In this document: in pieces, positions 15,170 through 23,733 of the stretch
Layout: each line of letters opens with the position of its first letter
Position numbering within the stretch: the stretch's first letter is position 1
Assembly: GCA_903870275.1 (NCBI GenBank)
Contig: CAIQCK010000024.1
Location: 1-55,229 of the forward strand
Origin: an uncultured bacterium
GTDB lineage: Bacteria; Verrucomicrobiota; Verrucomicrobiia; CAIQCK01
Reading direction: 5' to 3'
Length of the DNA stretch: 55,229 nt
Program-made: the position numbers and the translations under genes
Notes under the pieces: model-generated
The model's database searches: none
What the model saw: only the letters and a program-made list of their open reading frames with translations
Told to the model about the DNA's origin: nothing

Positions 15170-16756
15170 TTAAAAATCTCTAAGGTCATCCGAATTAAGA
15201 TCGGAGCCAACCGGCAATATCGGTTTCTGTGTTTTTCGATCCTCAATTTTCGCACTATACACGTAGCTGAACACCGGGTGTAAACAAAGCGTGTCGCTAG
15301 AGCTAAATGCTAACGAATGATCGGTTGAATACTCAAATTCGCCCTGTATATATCTTTCGGTCTCAGCATTTGGGTTGACTTTCCCAATTATACCCATACG
15401 AAATAGCATTCTTACAAATTCGTCAAACTCTATAGACTCCAGCGCCTTTTTCCCTCGATAGTTAAATACTTTCTGTAATTGGCCAAAATCAAAGGTCAGC
15501 GGCAATTCGGGAATACACAACTCACACACTTGCTGGCCTTTCGGATAGGGATATCGGTACGCAGCAAATATTTCATGGCAAATCGTCTCCTCGGTGCGCA
15601 TAATACCGGAGCGAACCGCATATGAATCGATTTTCTGGTGAGATCCACCCCTCTCAATATTCACGCGACAAATACTATTCAAAATCAATAGCAAGTGGCG
15701 GGGGAGCAGTTGGGTGTGCCTCATGATATAGCTGATCGTATCTTCAGTTTGGTTTAAACCGTTCTGCACAGTTGTTCCAAATATTTCGTTGAACAGCAAT
15801 GCGGCGTCTTTTCTGCTTTCACCATCAAGGTGTTCAATATTGTGCCGGTAGTATCCGTCATAGTGAGTTTTATAAAATAGACTCAAGCGGTGAGCAGCTA
15901 AACAGAGCAGCTCAGATGCGTGCCAATAAAGGGAGACTTTTCCGGCAAAATCCTTTGCCGGATTGCTTGATATATTACGAAAGAAAGGAAATAACTCTGC
16001 AGGCAAACAGAATCGAACTTCATAAACTGGGTTTCCCGCCGAAAATCTTCCAAGGCATTTCAGAAGCCCCTTGATGGCTGACCCTGCATACTCACCACCC
16101 ATCTGGAAATCATCCAACGAATCTATCAGTAACAACCCACGCACCCGGCGGGCAACGAACGAATTGATAACGTGCTGTTTAACCTCATTAAATGTGTAAC
16201 CGCCCTGTTCCGTTGTCCAAATTCGTTCCGGCAAACCTTCGAGTGAACGAGTCTCTAAAAGACTGGTGAACATCGGGAAAAAGTTCTCAACAAGATCTGC
16301 AGGGCTGCAGCAATAGGCGGGTGTAACCGATTCCAAGTAGCACTTGATCGCTGTAAATGCTTCAGGATCAAGCTCCTTCTTTGCCTCAGCACGAAGATGC
16401 CACGCACCAGTTAGCCAAAACGCGATGGACCATAATTCCGCGACCGTTTCAGGAAAAGTCTCATGTTCACAAGTGCGAAGTATAGTTCTTATCATGCTTG
16501 AGAACGCAGCCGATGTATTAATCTCATGGATGAATCTATAAACAGGCTCTTCTTGCTTCGCATTTTGCAGAAAGGCCGTTTTGCCTGATCCCTTCCTCCC
16601 AACGATCAGTGTTGGATGCTGAGACATATTCTTGAAGATCCTGTTCTGGGTTTGAAACAACATGCGCTTACAGAACAGATCTATTATGTTTGATGCGTCT
16701 TCGGGGCCAAACGGTTTGGAGTGTGTTAAATGATCACTGAGTTTATCTTGGTTCAT
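15170..16756 (-). CDS. P-loop ATPase of unknown function
   Basis: 528 residues. A Walker A motif, VGRKGSGKTAF, lies at residues 52-62 and a Walker B, GLLLIDSLDD, near 207-216, so it is an AAA/STAND-like NTPase. The rest is helical with no recognised domain; a cysteine pair (QQVCELCIPE) near residue 440 might be a small metal site. The start at MNQDKLSD is supported by an AGGA ribosome-binding site; a longer frame starting 39 codons earlier looks non-coding. The gene is clearly more AT-rich than its neighbours and stands alone, which suggests horizontal transfer. A defence or signalling role is possible but nothing in the window proves it. Confidence 0.8.
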   Translation of the reverse strand: MNQDKLSDHLTHSKPFGPEDASNIIDLFCKRMLFQTQNRIFKNMSQHPTLIVGRKGSGKTAFLQNAKQEEPVYRFIHEINTSAAFSSMIRTILRTCEHETFPETVAELWSIAFWLTGAWHLRAEAKKELDPEAFTAIKCYLESVTPAYCCSPADLVENFFPMFTSLLETRSLEGLPERIWTTEQGGYTFNEVKQHVINSFVARRVRGLLLIDSLDDFQMGGEYAGSAIKGLLKCLGRFSAGNPVYEVRFCLPAELFPFFRNISSNPAKDFAGKVSLYWHASELLCLAAHRLSLFYKTHYDGYYRHNIEHLDGESRKDAALLFNEIFGTTVQNGLNQTEDTISYIMRHTQLLPRHLLLILNSICRVNIERGGSHQKIDSYAVRSGIMRTEETICHEIFAAYRYPYPKGQQVCELCIPELPLTFDFGQLQKVFNYRGKKALESIEFDEFVRMLFRMGIIGKVNPNAETERYIQGEFEYSTDHSLAFSSSDTLCLHPVFSYVYSAKIEDRKTQKPILPVGSDLNSDDLRDF

Positions 16757-17339
16757 TGTAGTCCTGTGTTTGAGGCGCCGGGGATTGGCCTTGTGATTTG
16801 CGTCGACAATTACCACCCTTAAAGGAGTTAACTGGATGGGCTTTGTAATCGGCGATGGAGAAAGGTCTGCCATCGCCCCTGTCTAAAACATGAGTCAAAC
16901 CAACGATGCGGTGCCATTCCGAGAGTGGATAGACATTGGGAAAACAGGGTTCAACCGATGAGGACAATTGTCTTGGCTGGGCGCCATGCCAAGGTGCGGT
17001 CAGATTTAAAACAAAAGACAGAATCGCCCTCTTTGAGTTCGCCGCCAGCAGAAACTCTGCCGAGTCACGAACTCCAACCCTGAAGCCTGCGTGATGCTTA
17101 AATTGCAATTAGCACCTCCGGTCAACGTTCCGCAACAGCGGCTGACAAATATAGGAAAGCTCGCCACGGGTCAATACTATTTGACCCATCAGTCTGAGTC
17201 GCTTGTCGAATTGTGTGGTGCGGTGAAGCAACTGGTTTGAGGCGATTGAATGGCGCGAACGGACCGGGAATGGCAAAGGCGCATCACGGGTAAGAGATGC
17301 TGGAAAGCCGGTTTTACCCCGATTCCAACCTGGCCGGCG
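16757..17339. other. Intergenic region without a convincing gene
   Basis: About 580 bases upstream of the P-loop ATPase. A 121-codon minus-strand frame crosses it (16743-17108) but has no ribosome-binding site and no recognisable motif, and it overlaps the ATPase start. Base composition shifts from AT-richer at the ATPase end to the GC-rich background by about 17240, marking the edge of the presumed island. No terminal repeats or tRNA-like sequence were seen. Confidence 0.5.
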
Positions 17340-18698
17340 CTACGGTCCCGGTTTCTGGAATCGTTGCAGTTTATACAGCAGCGTGCGGCGGCTGATGCCG
17401 AGGGCTTTCGCGGTCTCGGTACGATTGAATTTGTGTTTGCGAAGCGCCAGCAGGATCGCCTCGCGTTCGATGTCCTGGAGTTGGCCGCTGATGGCGGGCG
17501 CCGCGGGAGCCCGCTCCGCGGCCGCGCGCACGCATGAGGGAAGATGCTCGGGCAGGATGAGTTCGCTGCGAGACAACAGCACGGCGCGCTCCATCGCGTT
17601 GCGCAGTTCGCGCACGTTGCCGGGCCATGCATAGTTCTCCAGGCACGCCGCCACCGTCTCAGAAAAACGCGCGCGGCCGTCGGCGAACTTCCCGATGAAC
17701 AGTCCCGCGAGCGGCAGAATGTCTTCGCGCCGCTCGCGCAACGGCAGCACGTTCAGTTCGATGACGTTCAGGCGGTAGAACAAATCCTCCCGAAACCGGC
17801 CGGTCTTGATTTCCTCCTCCAGGTTGCGATTGGTCGTGGCCAGGATGCGCGCGTTGGTCTGGATCTCGCGATTCGAGCCGATCCGGTGGAAACGCCCGTC
17901 CTGTGTGACGCGCAGCAGCTTGGCTTGAAGCCCCGGCGACATTTCCGCGATCTCGTCCAGCAAGATCGTGCCATTATTGGCCTCCTCGAAACGGCCGATG
18001 CGTTGCGCGTGCGCGCCGGTAAACGCGCCGCGCTCGTGGCCAAACAGCTCGCTCTCCAGCAGCGTTTCGGGAATGGCCGCGCAATTGACCTTCACCAGCG
18101 GACCCGCCGCGCGGTTGCTCCATTGATGAATCACGTCCGCCAACACTTCCTTGCCGACGCCGCTTTCGCCGGTGATCAGCACCCGCGTTTCGGACGGCGC
18201 CACCAACGACGCGTCGCGGAACAATGCCTGCATCAACGCGCTTTGCGCAACGACATGGGGCGGCAGCTCTTTGTCCTCGTCATAACGCGGCGGAGCGGAC
18301 TCGGCGATGCCCGTGGCTTGTCTCACGCACGCCAGCAACTCATCGAGGTCAATCGGCTTTGCCAGATAATTCACCGCGCCGTCGCGCATTGCCCCGACGG
18401 CGTCGCGGATGTCGGCGTAAGCGGTCACCAACAGCACCGGCAACTGGCCGTGCTCGGCGCGCACCCGGTGCAGCGTCTCCAAGCCGGATATCCCTGGCAT
18501 CCGGACGTCGGAAATCATCATGCCGACTTGTTCCGTTCGCAACGTCTCCAGCGCTCGCTCGCCCGAATCCACCACGAGCGTATCGAAGCCCTGGCTTCGC
18601 AAAAACGAATCCAACAGACTGCGCTGGCCCGCGTCGTCATCCACGATCAGGATGCGCTGCGGTGAGGGTCGCGCGTTATCCGGGGGCGATGTCTTCAA
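17340..18698 (-). CDS. NtrC/PilR-type sigma-54-dependent response regulator
   Basis: 452 residues. It has a receiver domain (RILIVDDDAGQ; phospho-acceptor Asp in MMISDVRMPG near residue 64; conserved Lys in NYLAKPIDL), an AAA+ domain with Walker A TGESGVGKEV, the sigma-54-contacting GAFTGA loop and Walker B GTILLDEIAEM, then a Fis-type helix-turn-helix (TETAKALGISRRTLLYKL). It activates sigma-54 promoters when phosphorylated. The start is taken as TTG because TTGA overlaps the histidine kinase stop; the only ATG (18764) would extend it 66 bases into that gene. It is the last gene of the secretion operon and the partner of the adjacent kinase. Confidence 0.92.
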   Translation of the reverse strand: MKTSPPDNARPSPQRILIVDDDAGQRSLLDSFLRSQGFDTLVVDSGERALETLRTEQVGMMISDVRMPGISGLETLHRVRAEHGQLPVLLVTAYADIRDAVGAMRDGAVNYLAKPIDLDELLACVRQATGIAESAPPRYDEDKELPPHVVAQSALMQALFRDASLVAPSETRVLITGESGVGKEVLADVIHQWSNRAAGPLVKVNCAAIPETLLESELFGHERGAFTGAHAQRIGRFEEANNGTILLDEIAEMSPGLQAKLLRVTQDGRFHRIGSNREIQTNARILATTNRNLEEEIKTGRFREDLFYRLNVIELNVLPLRERREDILPLAGLFIGKFADGRARFSETVAACLENYAWPGNVRELRNAMERAVLLSRSELILPEHLPSCVRAAAERAPAAPAISGQLQDIEREAILLALRKHKFNRTETAKALGISRRTLLYKLQRFQKPGP

Positions 18699-20209
18699 TG
18701 TTTGGCCGCAAGTTTCAAGTGCGTGATGCGAAATATAGCACCCCGCGTCTCGTTGGGAAGACATTCAATTTCCCAACCGTGCGCCAGCATGATCTGCTGC
18801 ACGACTGCCAGACCCAGGCCCGTGCCTTTTTGTTGCGTCGTGAAATACGGCTTGAAAACTTCCTTCCGATGTTCCGGGGGCACGCCGGGGCCGTTGTCGC
18901 GGATCTCCAGAAAACCCTCGTTGTTCAGCTTGCCCGCGACAATCTGAATCTGGCCACCGGTGTCCAAGGCCTGGATACCGTTGATCAGCAGGTTGAAAAG
19001 CGCCTGACGGAGCAGTTGTTCGTCGGCTTCGATGATCAGTGGTTCGCCCTGGATGTCCACTCGCACCTTTTTTTCATCAATGTCGTAGCTCAACGTGTGA
19101 ACGACTTCGTTGATCGCCTCGTGCAGCGGCAAGGGCGTTCGGCGGACCTCGCGCGGACGGGAATAGTTGATGAACTCGTTCAATTGCGCGGTGACCTTGT
19201 CCGTCTCGTCCACAATGGCGCGCGATTGCTCCCGGATTTGCCCCGGCGCGTCCGCCTGCTTGGAAATCATCTGGGCCAGACCGCGGATGATGTTGAGCGG
19301 ATTGCGGGTTTCGTGCGCGAGACCGGCGGCGGCAAGGTTCATCTCTTTCAAATGGGACGTCAGTTCGCTCGCCCGCACCAGGCGGAGTTGCAACTCCGAG
19401 GATTTGTTGATATTGCGCCACGCCAGGCCCGAACCAACCGCCGACAAGGTCGCCAGTAACATGATGATGGCCCTGAGCCAAAGATCTTGAACACTCGCGG
19501 CAACGAGCGATTGGGTGGACATGACCATGACAAAACCATGCACGCCTGCTTTGGTGAGCACCGCCTTGTATTCCTTCTCAGTCATCCAAGGCGGCCGGCC
19601 GAAGCGTGGTCTGCCGGACCCCGGCGGCGGCGGTTTTACGCCCGCAGCGGTGTTGGTTGAAGCTCCCGTTGGCGGCGGGGGCGGCCCAAACGGACGGTAG
19701 AACCAGTTGGTTCCCGCGGAGCGGTTGGTCGCGGACTTGAAGAACTCCTCTCGCGGCATGACAATCGGGGGATTGATTGCTTCAGCGTTTTGGGCTGCAT
19801 TGGTCCCGACGTTCGCGGGACCTAAGTCAACCAGGTTCACCAAGGTTACCGAATGTATTCCCCAATGTTCCACCGGGCCGGCCACCGCCCGGGCTTGAAA
19901 CTCCGGCGATGCGCCCGCTGAAGCTACGACGTCGCCCGCGGTGTTCAGCAGCGCAATGCCAATCAACTCTTCGGGCTTCACCAGATCGGTCAACGCGGAC
20001 TCCACGCGATCCTTGTAGATCACGCCGAAACGGTGCTGCGTCCGCAGCACAATGCCCAGCGTCGTCGAGATGTCCTTCGCGCGGTACATCAGTTGTGCCC
20101 GTGCGGCTTCTTGAACCCGAAAATGTTCGGCCGTCTGCCAAACGGCGATCAGCACCCAGGCGACCGCCAGGAGCGCGTAGATCAATGTGCCGCGTCGGAA
20201 TCGTCTCAT
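18695..20209 (-). CDS. NtrB/PilS-type membrane sensor histidine kinase
   Basis: 504 residues. The first transmembrane segment is about 9-25 and the second about 246-263, enclosing a periplasmic sensor domain. That domain holds an unusual Pro/Gly-rich stretch (about 176-208, GPPPPPTGAST then KPPPPGSGR). The phosphorylated His is in GLAHETRNPLNII (His about 299). The ATPase part shows the N box NLLINGIQAL, G1 DNGPGVP and G2 GTGLGLAVV. The start at MRRFRRGTLIYALL is 7 bases after the secretin gene. The stop overlaps the start of the sigma-54 regulator. Its position at the end of the secretion operon suggests it senses the state of the machine or the envelope. Confidence 0.92.
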   Translation of the reverse strand: MRRFRRGTLIYALLAVAWVLIAVWQTAEHFRVQEAARAQLMYRAKDISTTLGIVLRTQHRFGVIYKDRVESALTDLVKPEELIGIALLNTAGDVVASAGASPEFQARAVAGPVEHWGIHSVTLVNLVDLGPANVGTNAAQNAEAINPPIVMPREEFFKSATNRSAGTNWFYRPFGPPPPPTGASTNTAAGVKPPPPGSGRPRFGRPPWMTEKEYKAVLTKAGVHGFVMVMSTQSLVAASVQDLWLRAIIMLLATLSAVGSGLAWRNINKSSELQLRLVRASELTSHLKEMNLAAAGLAHETRNPLNIIRGLAQMISKQADAPGQIREQSRAIVDETDKVTAQLNEFINYSRPREVRRTPLPLHEAINEVVHTLSYDIDEKKVRVDIQGEPLIIEADEQLLRQALFNLLINGIQALDTGGQIQIVAGKLNNEGFLEIRDNGPGVPPEHRKEVFKPYFTTQQKGTGLGLAVVQQIMLAHGWEIECLPNETRGAIFRITHLKLAAKH

Positions 20210-20216
20210 GGCAGCC

Positions 20217-21491
20217 TTACGGTTGCGGTTTCGCCGGCTGGCTCTTGCCGTCCGACTTTTGTTTTTTGACCGGCATCTTATCCAGGAAACGGTCAAGCAT
20301 CTCCTCCGAGTCGGATTTCGGCGGCACAAGTTGAATGCGTTCCTTGTCCGCCATGGCTGTCAACGCCGTCGGCGCCTGGACGATATGGGGTGTCAGAAAA
20401 ATCAGCAATTCGTTCTTATCGTCGGTTTTGACGGTCCGTTTGAAGAGAGCGCCCAGCCAGGGAATGTCGCCCAAGACCGGGATCTTGATGTCCGTGGTGT
20501 TTTTGTCGTGCTGGATCATGCCGCCGATCACCACGGGTTGCGCGTCGGGCGTCACCACCACCGTATCCGCTTGCCGCAGGTCAAGATACGGGGCCGTGAC
20601 CGGATTGCCGCCGTTCGGGCTGACGGCGATGGTCTGCGACAGCGATGGATCCACCGAAGAGATGGTGGGCGAGACGATCATCTGAACCATGCCACCGGAA
20701 GCAATGAACGGCGTTACTTTGAGAATAATACCCACGTTCTGGTAACTGATATTTACGATCGGGAAGCTGGTCAGGCCGGACGAACTGTAGCTGACGCTGG
20801 TGACCAGCGGGACGCTTTGGCCGACAACGACGGTGGCCGGCTGGCCGTCGCGGCTCAGGACGGACGGTCGCGAGAGCAACGTCGCCTTGCCCGCCTGCGC
20901 AATGGCCCTCAAGGTCGCCTGGAAATCCTTCCCCAGAACCTGATAGAGGCCCGCGCCGGGTCCGGCCGCATAGGGAGCGATTTGTTGAAAGCTGGAGAGC
21001 GGCTGGCCCAGGAAATTGTTGGAACCCGCTCCGGTGCTTAACGCGGACAGGCCAAACCCGTTGACTCCGGCGAACGAGTTTCCGATTTTGACACCGCCTT
21101 CAACACCGATGTCGGAGTCATCCGAATGCTGGAGTTCGAGAAACACCACTTTGATGAGGACTTGCGGCCTGGGTTTATCCAGGGTGGTGATGACTTGGGT
21201 GACCGTTTTCATCGTTTCCTCATCGGCGATGACGGTGATGCTGCGAGTGTCCGAATCCATCGAGATGGTGGCACTGCCGACGCTGCCGTTGGGATTATAC
21301 TGGTTGCCGGCGCCACTGCTGCCGCCCATGCCGCCCATGCCGCCTGACCGGCCGCCTCCAAATCCGCTGCTGCCGCCAGAGCCGCCGAAGCCGGAGGAGG
21401 GACGCATCTGGGCGCAGACTTCGATTGCGGCGCAGAGACAGAGACTCGCCAGGATGGCCGCGTATTTTTTCCAACTCGAATGTGTTTTCAT
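20217..21491 (-). CDS. gspD: Secretin, C-terminal half (N3-like and pore domain)
   Basis: 424 residues with a signal peptide (MKTHSSWKKYAAILASLCLC...). A Gly/Ser/Met-rich spacer (about 30-65) is followed by one N3-type ring domain (SITVIADEETMKTVTQVITT, then VLIKVVFLELQHSDD) and the secretin pore (LLSRPSVLSRDGQPATVVVG, VGIILKVTPFI, QPVVIGGMIQHDK, PVLGDIPWLGALFK). It forms the outer-membrane exit channel. The more N-terminal N0-N2 rings sit in a separate upstream gene, so the secretin is divided in two. An alternative start at 21593 overlaps the previous stop as ATGA but would put 34 residues before the signal peptide. Confidence 0.9.
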   Translation of the reverse strand: MKTHSSWKKYAAILASLCLCAAIEVCAQMRPSSGFGGSGGSSGFGGGRSGGMGGMGGSSGAGNQYNPNGSVGSATISMDSDTRSITVIADEETMKTVTQVITTLDKPRPQVLIKVVFLELQHSDDSDIGVEGGVKIGNSFAGVNGFGLSALSTGAGSNNFLGQPLSSFQQIAPYAAGPGAGLYQVLGKDFQATLRAIAQAGKATLLSRPSVLSRDGQPATVVVGQSVPLVTSVSYSSSGLTSFPIVNISYQNVGIILKVTPFIASGGMVQMIVSPTISSVDPSLSQTIAVSPNGGNPVTAPYLDLRQADTVVVTPDAQPVVIGGMIQHDKNTTDIKIPVLGDIPWLGALFKRTVKTDDKNELLIFLTPHIVQAPTALTAMADKERIQLVPPKSDSEEMLDRFLDKMPVKKQKSDGKSQPAKPQP

Positions 21492-21589
21492 AGGATCTTT
21501 AACCGGTTGTGCTTCAAAGGTTTTTTCGCTGGTAGACAGGACGCCGACTTGGGTCCGGTTCCTGTTTCGCCAAGATTTGAGAGGAAGTT

Positions 21590-23164
21590 TCATGAGCCGG
21601 CTCCAAATGCGCCGCCGCCGCCGACTCCGCCGCCGATGTTCATGGTCGGCACGGTGCTTGTGTTTTGATACTGCTGGAGCCGCTGCATCAACGGGCTGTT
21701 CTGGTTTTGCATATTCTGGCTGCTGCGACTCGAGCTGTTGTTTTGGAACATGGACTGCAACATCGGGAACACTTCCTGTGCGTCGGCGTTATCCAGGTGA
21801 AAGACCTGCACCGAAGTCTCTTTCGGCGAGCGATGATCCAGGTCCTCAACCACCTGCGCGATTTGCTCAATCAGATCCTTCGTGGCGGTGACCACCACCG
21901 AGGAGGTGCGCGGGTCGGCCACGGCGGCCACTTGTGTCCGCTTCTTGATGCGCTGGCTTTGGTTGCTGTTGGCGCCGGTGCCCCCGCTCGAAGGCGCCGG
22001 CGGCCGGCCGCCGCCCATCATCGCCATAAACCGGCCAAACCCGCCGCCGCCGCCGAATTGGAAGGGCGCCTGACTGGTGTTCGAACTGCCTTGGGGCGAG
22101 AACAAGCTGGTCAGTAAATTGGCCGTCTCGAAAGCATCGGCATATTTCAAATGAAACACGCGGATTTCCGTCGAGTCCTCGGCGCTGGTATCAATCGCCT
22201 TGATGATCTCGGCAAGGTGGCGGATGTTGGCCTGCGTGTCTGTGACGGCGATCGCGTTGCCGTCGTCATTGGACATAATCGTCGCCTTCGGCGAGACCAT
22301 GGGGTTGAGGTCCTTGATTAACTGGCCAGCCTCGACGAAACGCAGCGGAATGATCTGTGTGATCATCTCGTCGTTCTGCGGAATCTTGTCCGGGTCGTTG
22401 CCGATCTTTACCGGGATGTTGGCGTGGAGCGCGTCGGCTTTGTTGAGAATGGTCAGCTTGCGGCCGTTGCGGATTGCAGCATAACCATTTTTGTTGAGGA
22501 TCGAGTTGAGCAAATCCACTGCTTCCTCTTTGGTGACCGGCTGGCTGCTCCAGACGTCCACCGTGCCTTGCACCGGCGTTTGGATTTCGATGATGAAACC
22601 CGCGGCGTCGCTCATGTAATTCAGCACGAGCGCGATCGGCGCGTTGTGGAAGTTCATGCGCAGCTCGCCGGGCTTGAGCGGCGGCAACTCCGGCATGGCG
22701 ACGTTGGTGGCGGTCATTTCCGGCACCGGCGGCGGAGTCGTGGAGAGCGGCGGCAGGTTTGTGGCGGGCGGCAGCGCCGCCGGCGTCATGGCGTCGGTGG
22801 TGTTTGTAGCGGGCGTTAACGCGGCCGGCGTCATGGCGTCGGTGGCGTTAGTGGCGGGCGTTAACGCGGCCGGCGTCATGGCGTCGGTGGTGTTTGTAGC
22901 GGGCGTTAACGCGGCCGGCGTCATGGCGTCGGTGGCGTTAGTGGCGGGCGTTAACGCGGCCGGCATCATGGCGTCGGCGGCGTTTGTGGCGGGCGGCGCC
23001 GTTGGCGCGACCGGCGGCGCGTTGGTGGCCGCGGCTTGCGCGGCCGCGGGCGGCGCGTTCGTGTCCGGGGCCGGCGGCGCCGATGGTGTTGCAGGTTGTT
23101 GAGCGACAGCCGGCAGAACAATTGCGCCGGCAATACATAGTGCTTTGAATAGACAAGTTTTCAT
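21590..23164 (-). CDS. Secretin N-terminal half (N0-N1-N2 domains) with Ala/Pro repeats
   Basis: 524 residues. A signal peptide (to about residue 21) is followed by an Ala/Pro/Thr linker containing five 15-residue repeats (residues 59-133), then an N0 domain (LRMNFHNAPIALVLNYMSDA, near 165-235). N1 includes IIPLRFVEAGQLIKDLNPM and N2 includes EIRVFHLKYADAFETANLL; another copy of the N-domain pattern follows (VQVFHLDNADAQEVFPML, about 445-465), and the protein ends Gly-rich. No pore domain is present. It probably forms the periplasmic rings under the separate pore protein. Starts and stops overlap with the PilP-like gene (ATGA) and the pore gene. Confidence 0.88.
   Translation of the reverse strand: MKTCLFKALCIAGAIVLPAVAQQPATPSAPPAPDTNAPPAAAQAAATNAPPVAPTAPPATNAADAMMPAALTPATNATDAMTPAALTPATNTTDAMTPAALTPATNATDAMTPAALTPATNTTDAMTPAALPPATNLPPLSTTPPPVPEMTATNVAMPELPPLKPGELRMNFHNAPIALVLNYMSDAAGFIIEIQTPVQGTVDVWSSQPVTKEEAVDLLNSILNKNGYAAIRNGRKLTILNKADALHANIPVKIGNDPDKIPQNDEMITQIIPLRFVEAGQLIKDLNPMVSPKATIMSNDDGNAIAVTDTQANIRHLAEIIKAIDTSAEDSTEIRVFHLKYADAFETANLLTSLFSPQGSSNTSQAPFQFGGGGGFGRFMAMMGGGRPPAPSSGGTGANSNQSQRIKKRTQVAAVADPRTSSVVVTATKDLIEQIAQVVEDLDHRSPKETSVQVFHLDNADAQEVFPMLQSMFQNNSSSRSSQNMQNQNSPLMQRLQQYQNTSTVPTMNIGGGVGGGGAFGAGS
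22766..22990 (-). repeat. 45-base tandem repeat, five copies, inside the secretin N-terminal gene
   Basis: Five head-to-tail 45-base units encode the 15-residue unit AT-N-(A/T)-TDAMTPAALTP. Copies alternate between NATDA and NTTDA, so the DNA also shows a 90-base higher-order period; the outer copies are slightly degenerate (MMPAALTP, AALPP). The near-identity of inner copies points to recent expansion by slippage or recombination, and the number of units may differ between strains. Confidence 0.9.
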
Positions 23165-23733
23165 TTCAACTCCTGTTCCCGTTTTTGCATGAGACGTTTG
23201 AGAATCTCGCTCGCTGCCGGACTGGCATCGCCGCCGGATGTGCTCGCCGCCGAACTGGTCGAAAGCATCGGGGTGGCGTTGGTGGCCGCGGCGGAGGCGC
23301 TGTCATAGGTGGTGGCACCGAAGCTGTCGGCGTAGAGGTGCGCGCTCTTTTCGTCGCGGCGCAGTTGCATGCCGAGTTTCATTTCGAACTGCGTGCCGCG
23401 GGTCTCCAGCCGCACACTCGTTGGCAACACGGCCACGAGTTTGTAACCACCAATGGAGTTGGTGGGCTGGAGCGCTTTTTGGTACTCGGGCCGTGTGCCG
23501 TCGAAAAACGCAAACTCGCCTTTTTCGTAAGTCAACGTGCCGACCAGCGAAAACGCGTCTACGAAATTCGGCGCTGGAACAGCAACCGTCTGGTTGGAGC
23601 GCAGTGGCACGCGGGTGAGGTTGAAAATATTTCGCTGGCTGATGATCCGGAAGCCGGAGAAATCCGCGGTTTGCGCCGGCGCTACGACCGGCAGCAACAA
23701 GAGGAAAGCGAGTGCGATGATGTTTCGTTTCAT
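23161..23733 (-). CDS. PilP/GspC-like periplasmic protein of the secretion operon
   Basis: 190 residues with a signal peptide (MKRNIIALAFLLLLPVVAPA). The mature part starts FSGFRIISQRNIFNLTR, the RNIF-type motif common at the start of the homology region of GspC and PilP-like proteins, followed by beta strands (FSLVGTLTYEKGEFAFFDG). Such proteins link the inner-membrane complex to the secretin N0 domain. The C-terminal third is Ala/Ser/Thr-rich and ends in a charged helix. It sits between the PilO-like gene and the secretin gene, with ATGA overlaps on both sides. The assignment is from context plus the short motif. Confidence 0.72.
   Translation of the reverse strand: MKRNIIALAFLLLLPVVAPAQTADFSGFRIISQRNIFNLTRVPLRSNQTVAVPAPNFVDAFSLVGTLTYEKGEFAFFDGTRPEYQKALQPTNSIGGYKLVAVLPTSVRLETRGTQFEMKLGMQLRRDEKSAHLYADSFGATTYDSASAAATNATPMLSTSSAASTSGGDASPAASEILKRLMQKREQELK

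Noticed and set aside
16743..17108. 121-codon minus-strand frame upstream of the P-loop ATPase
   Set aside because: Overlaps the ATPase start, lacks a ribosome-binding site and has no recognisable sequence.
22766..22990. The 45-base repeats as a CRISPR-like array
   Set aside because: Units are contiguous, in frame and coding; there are no spacers.
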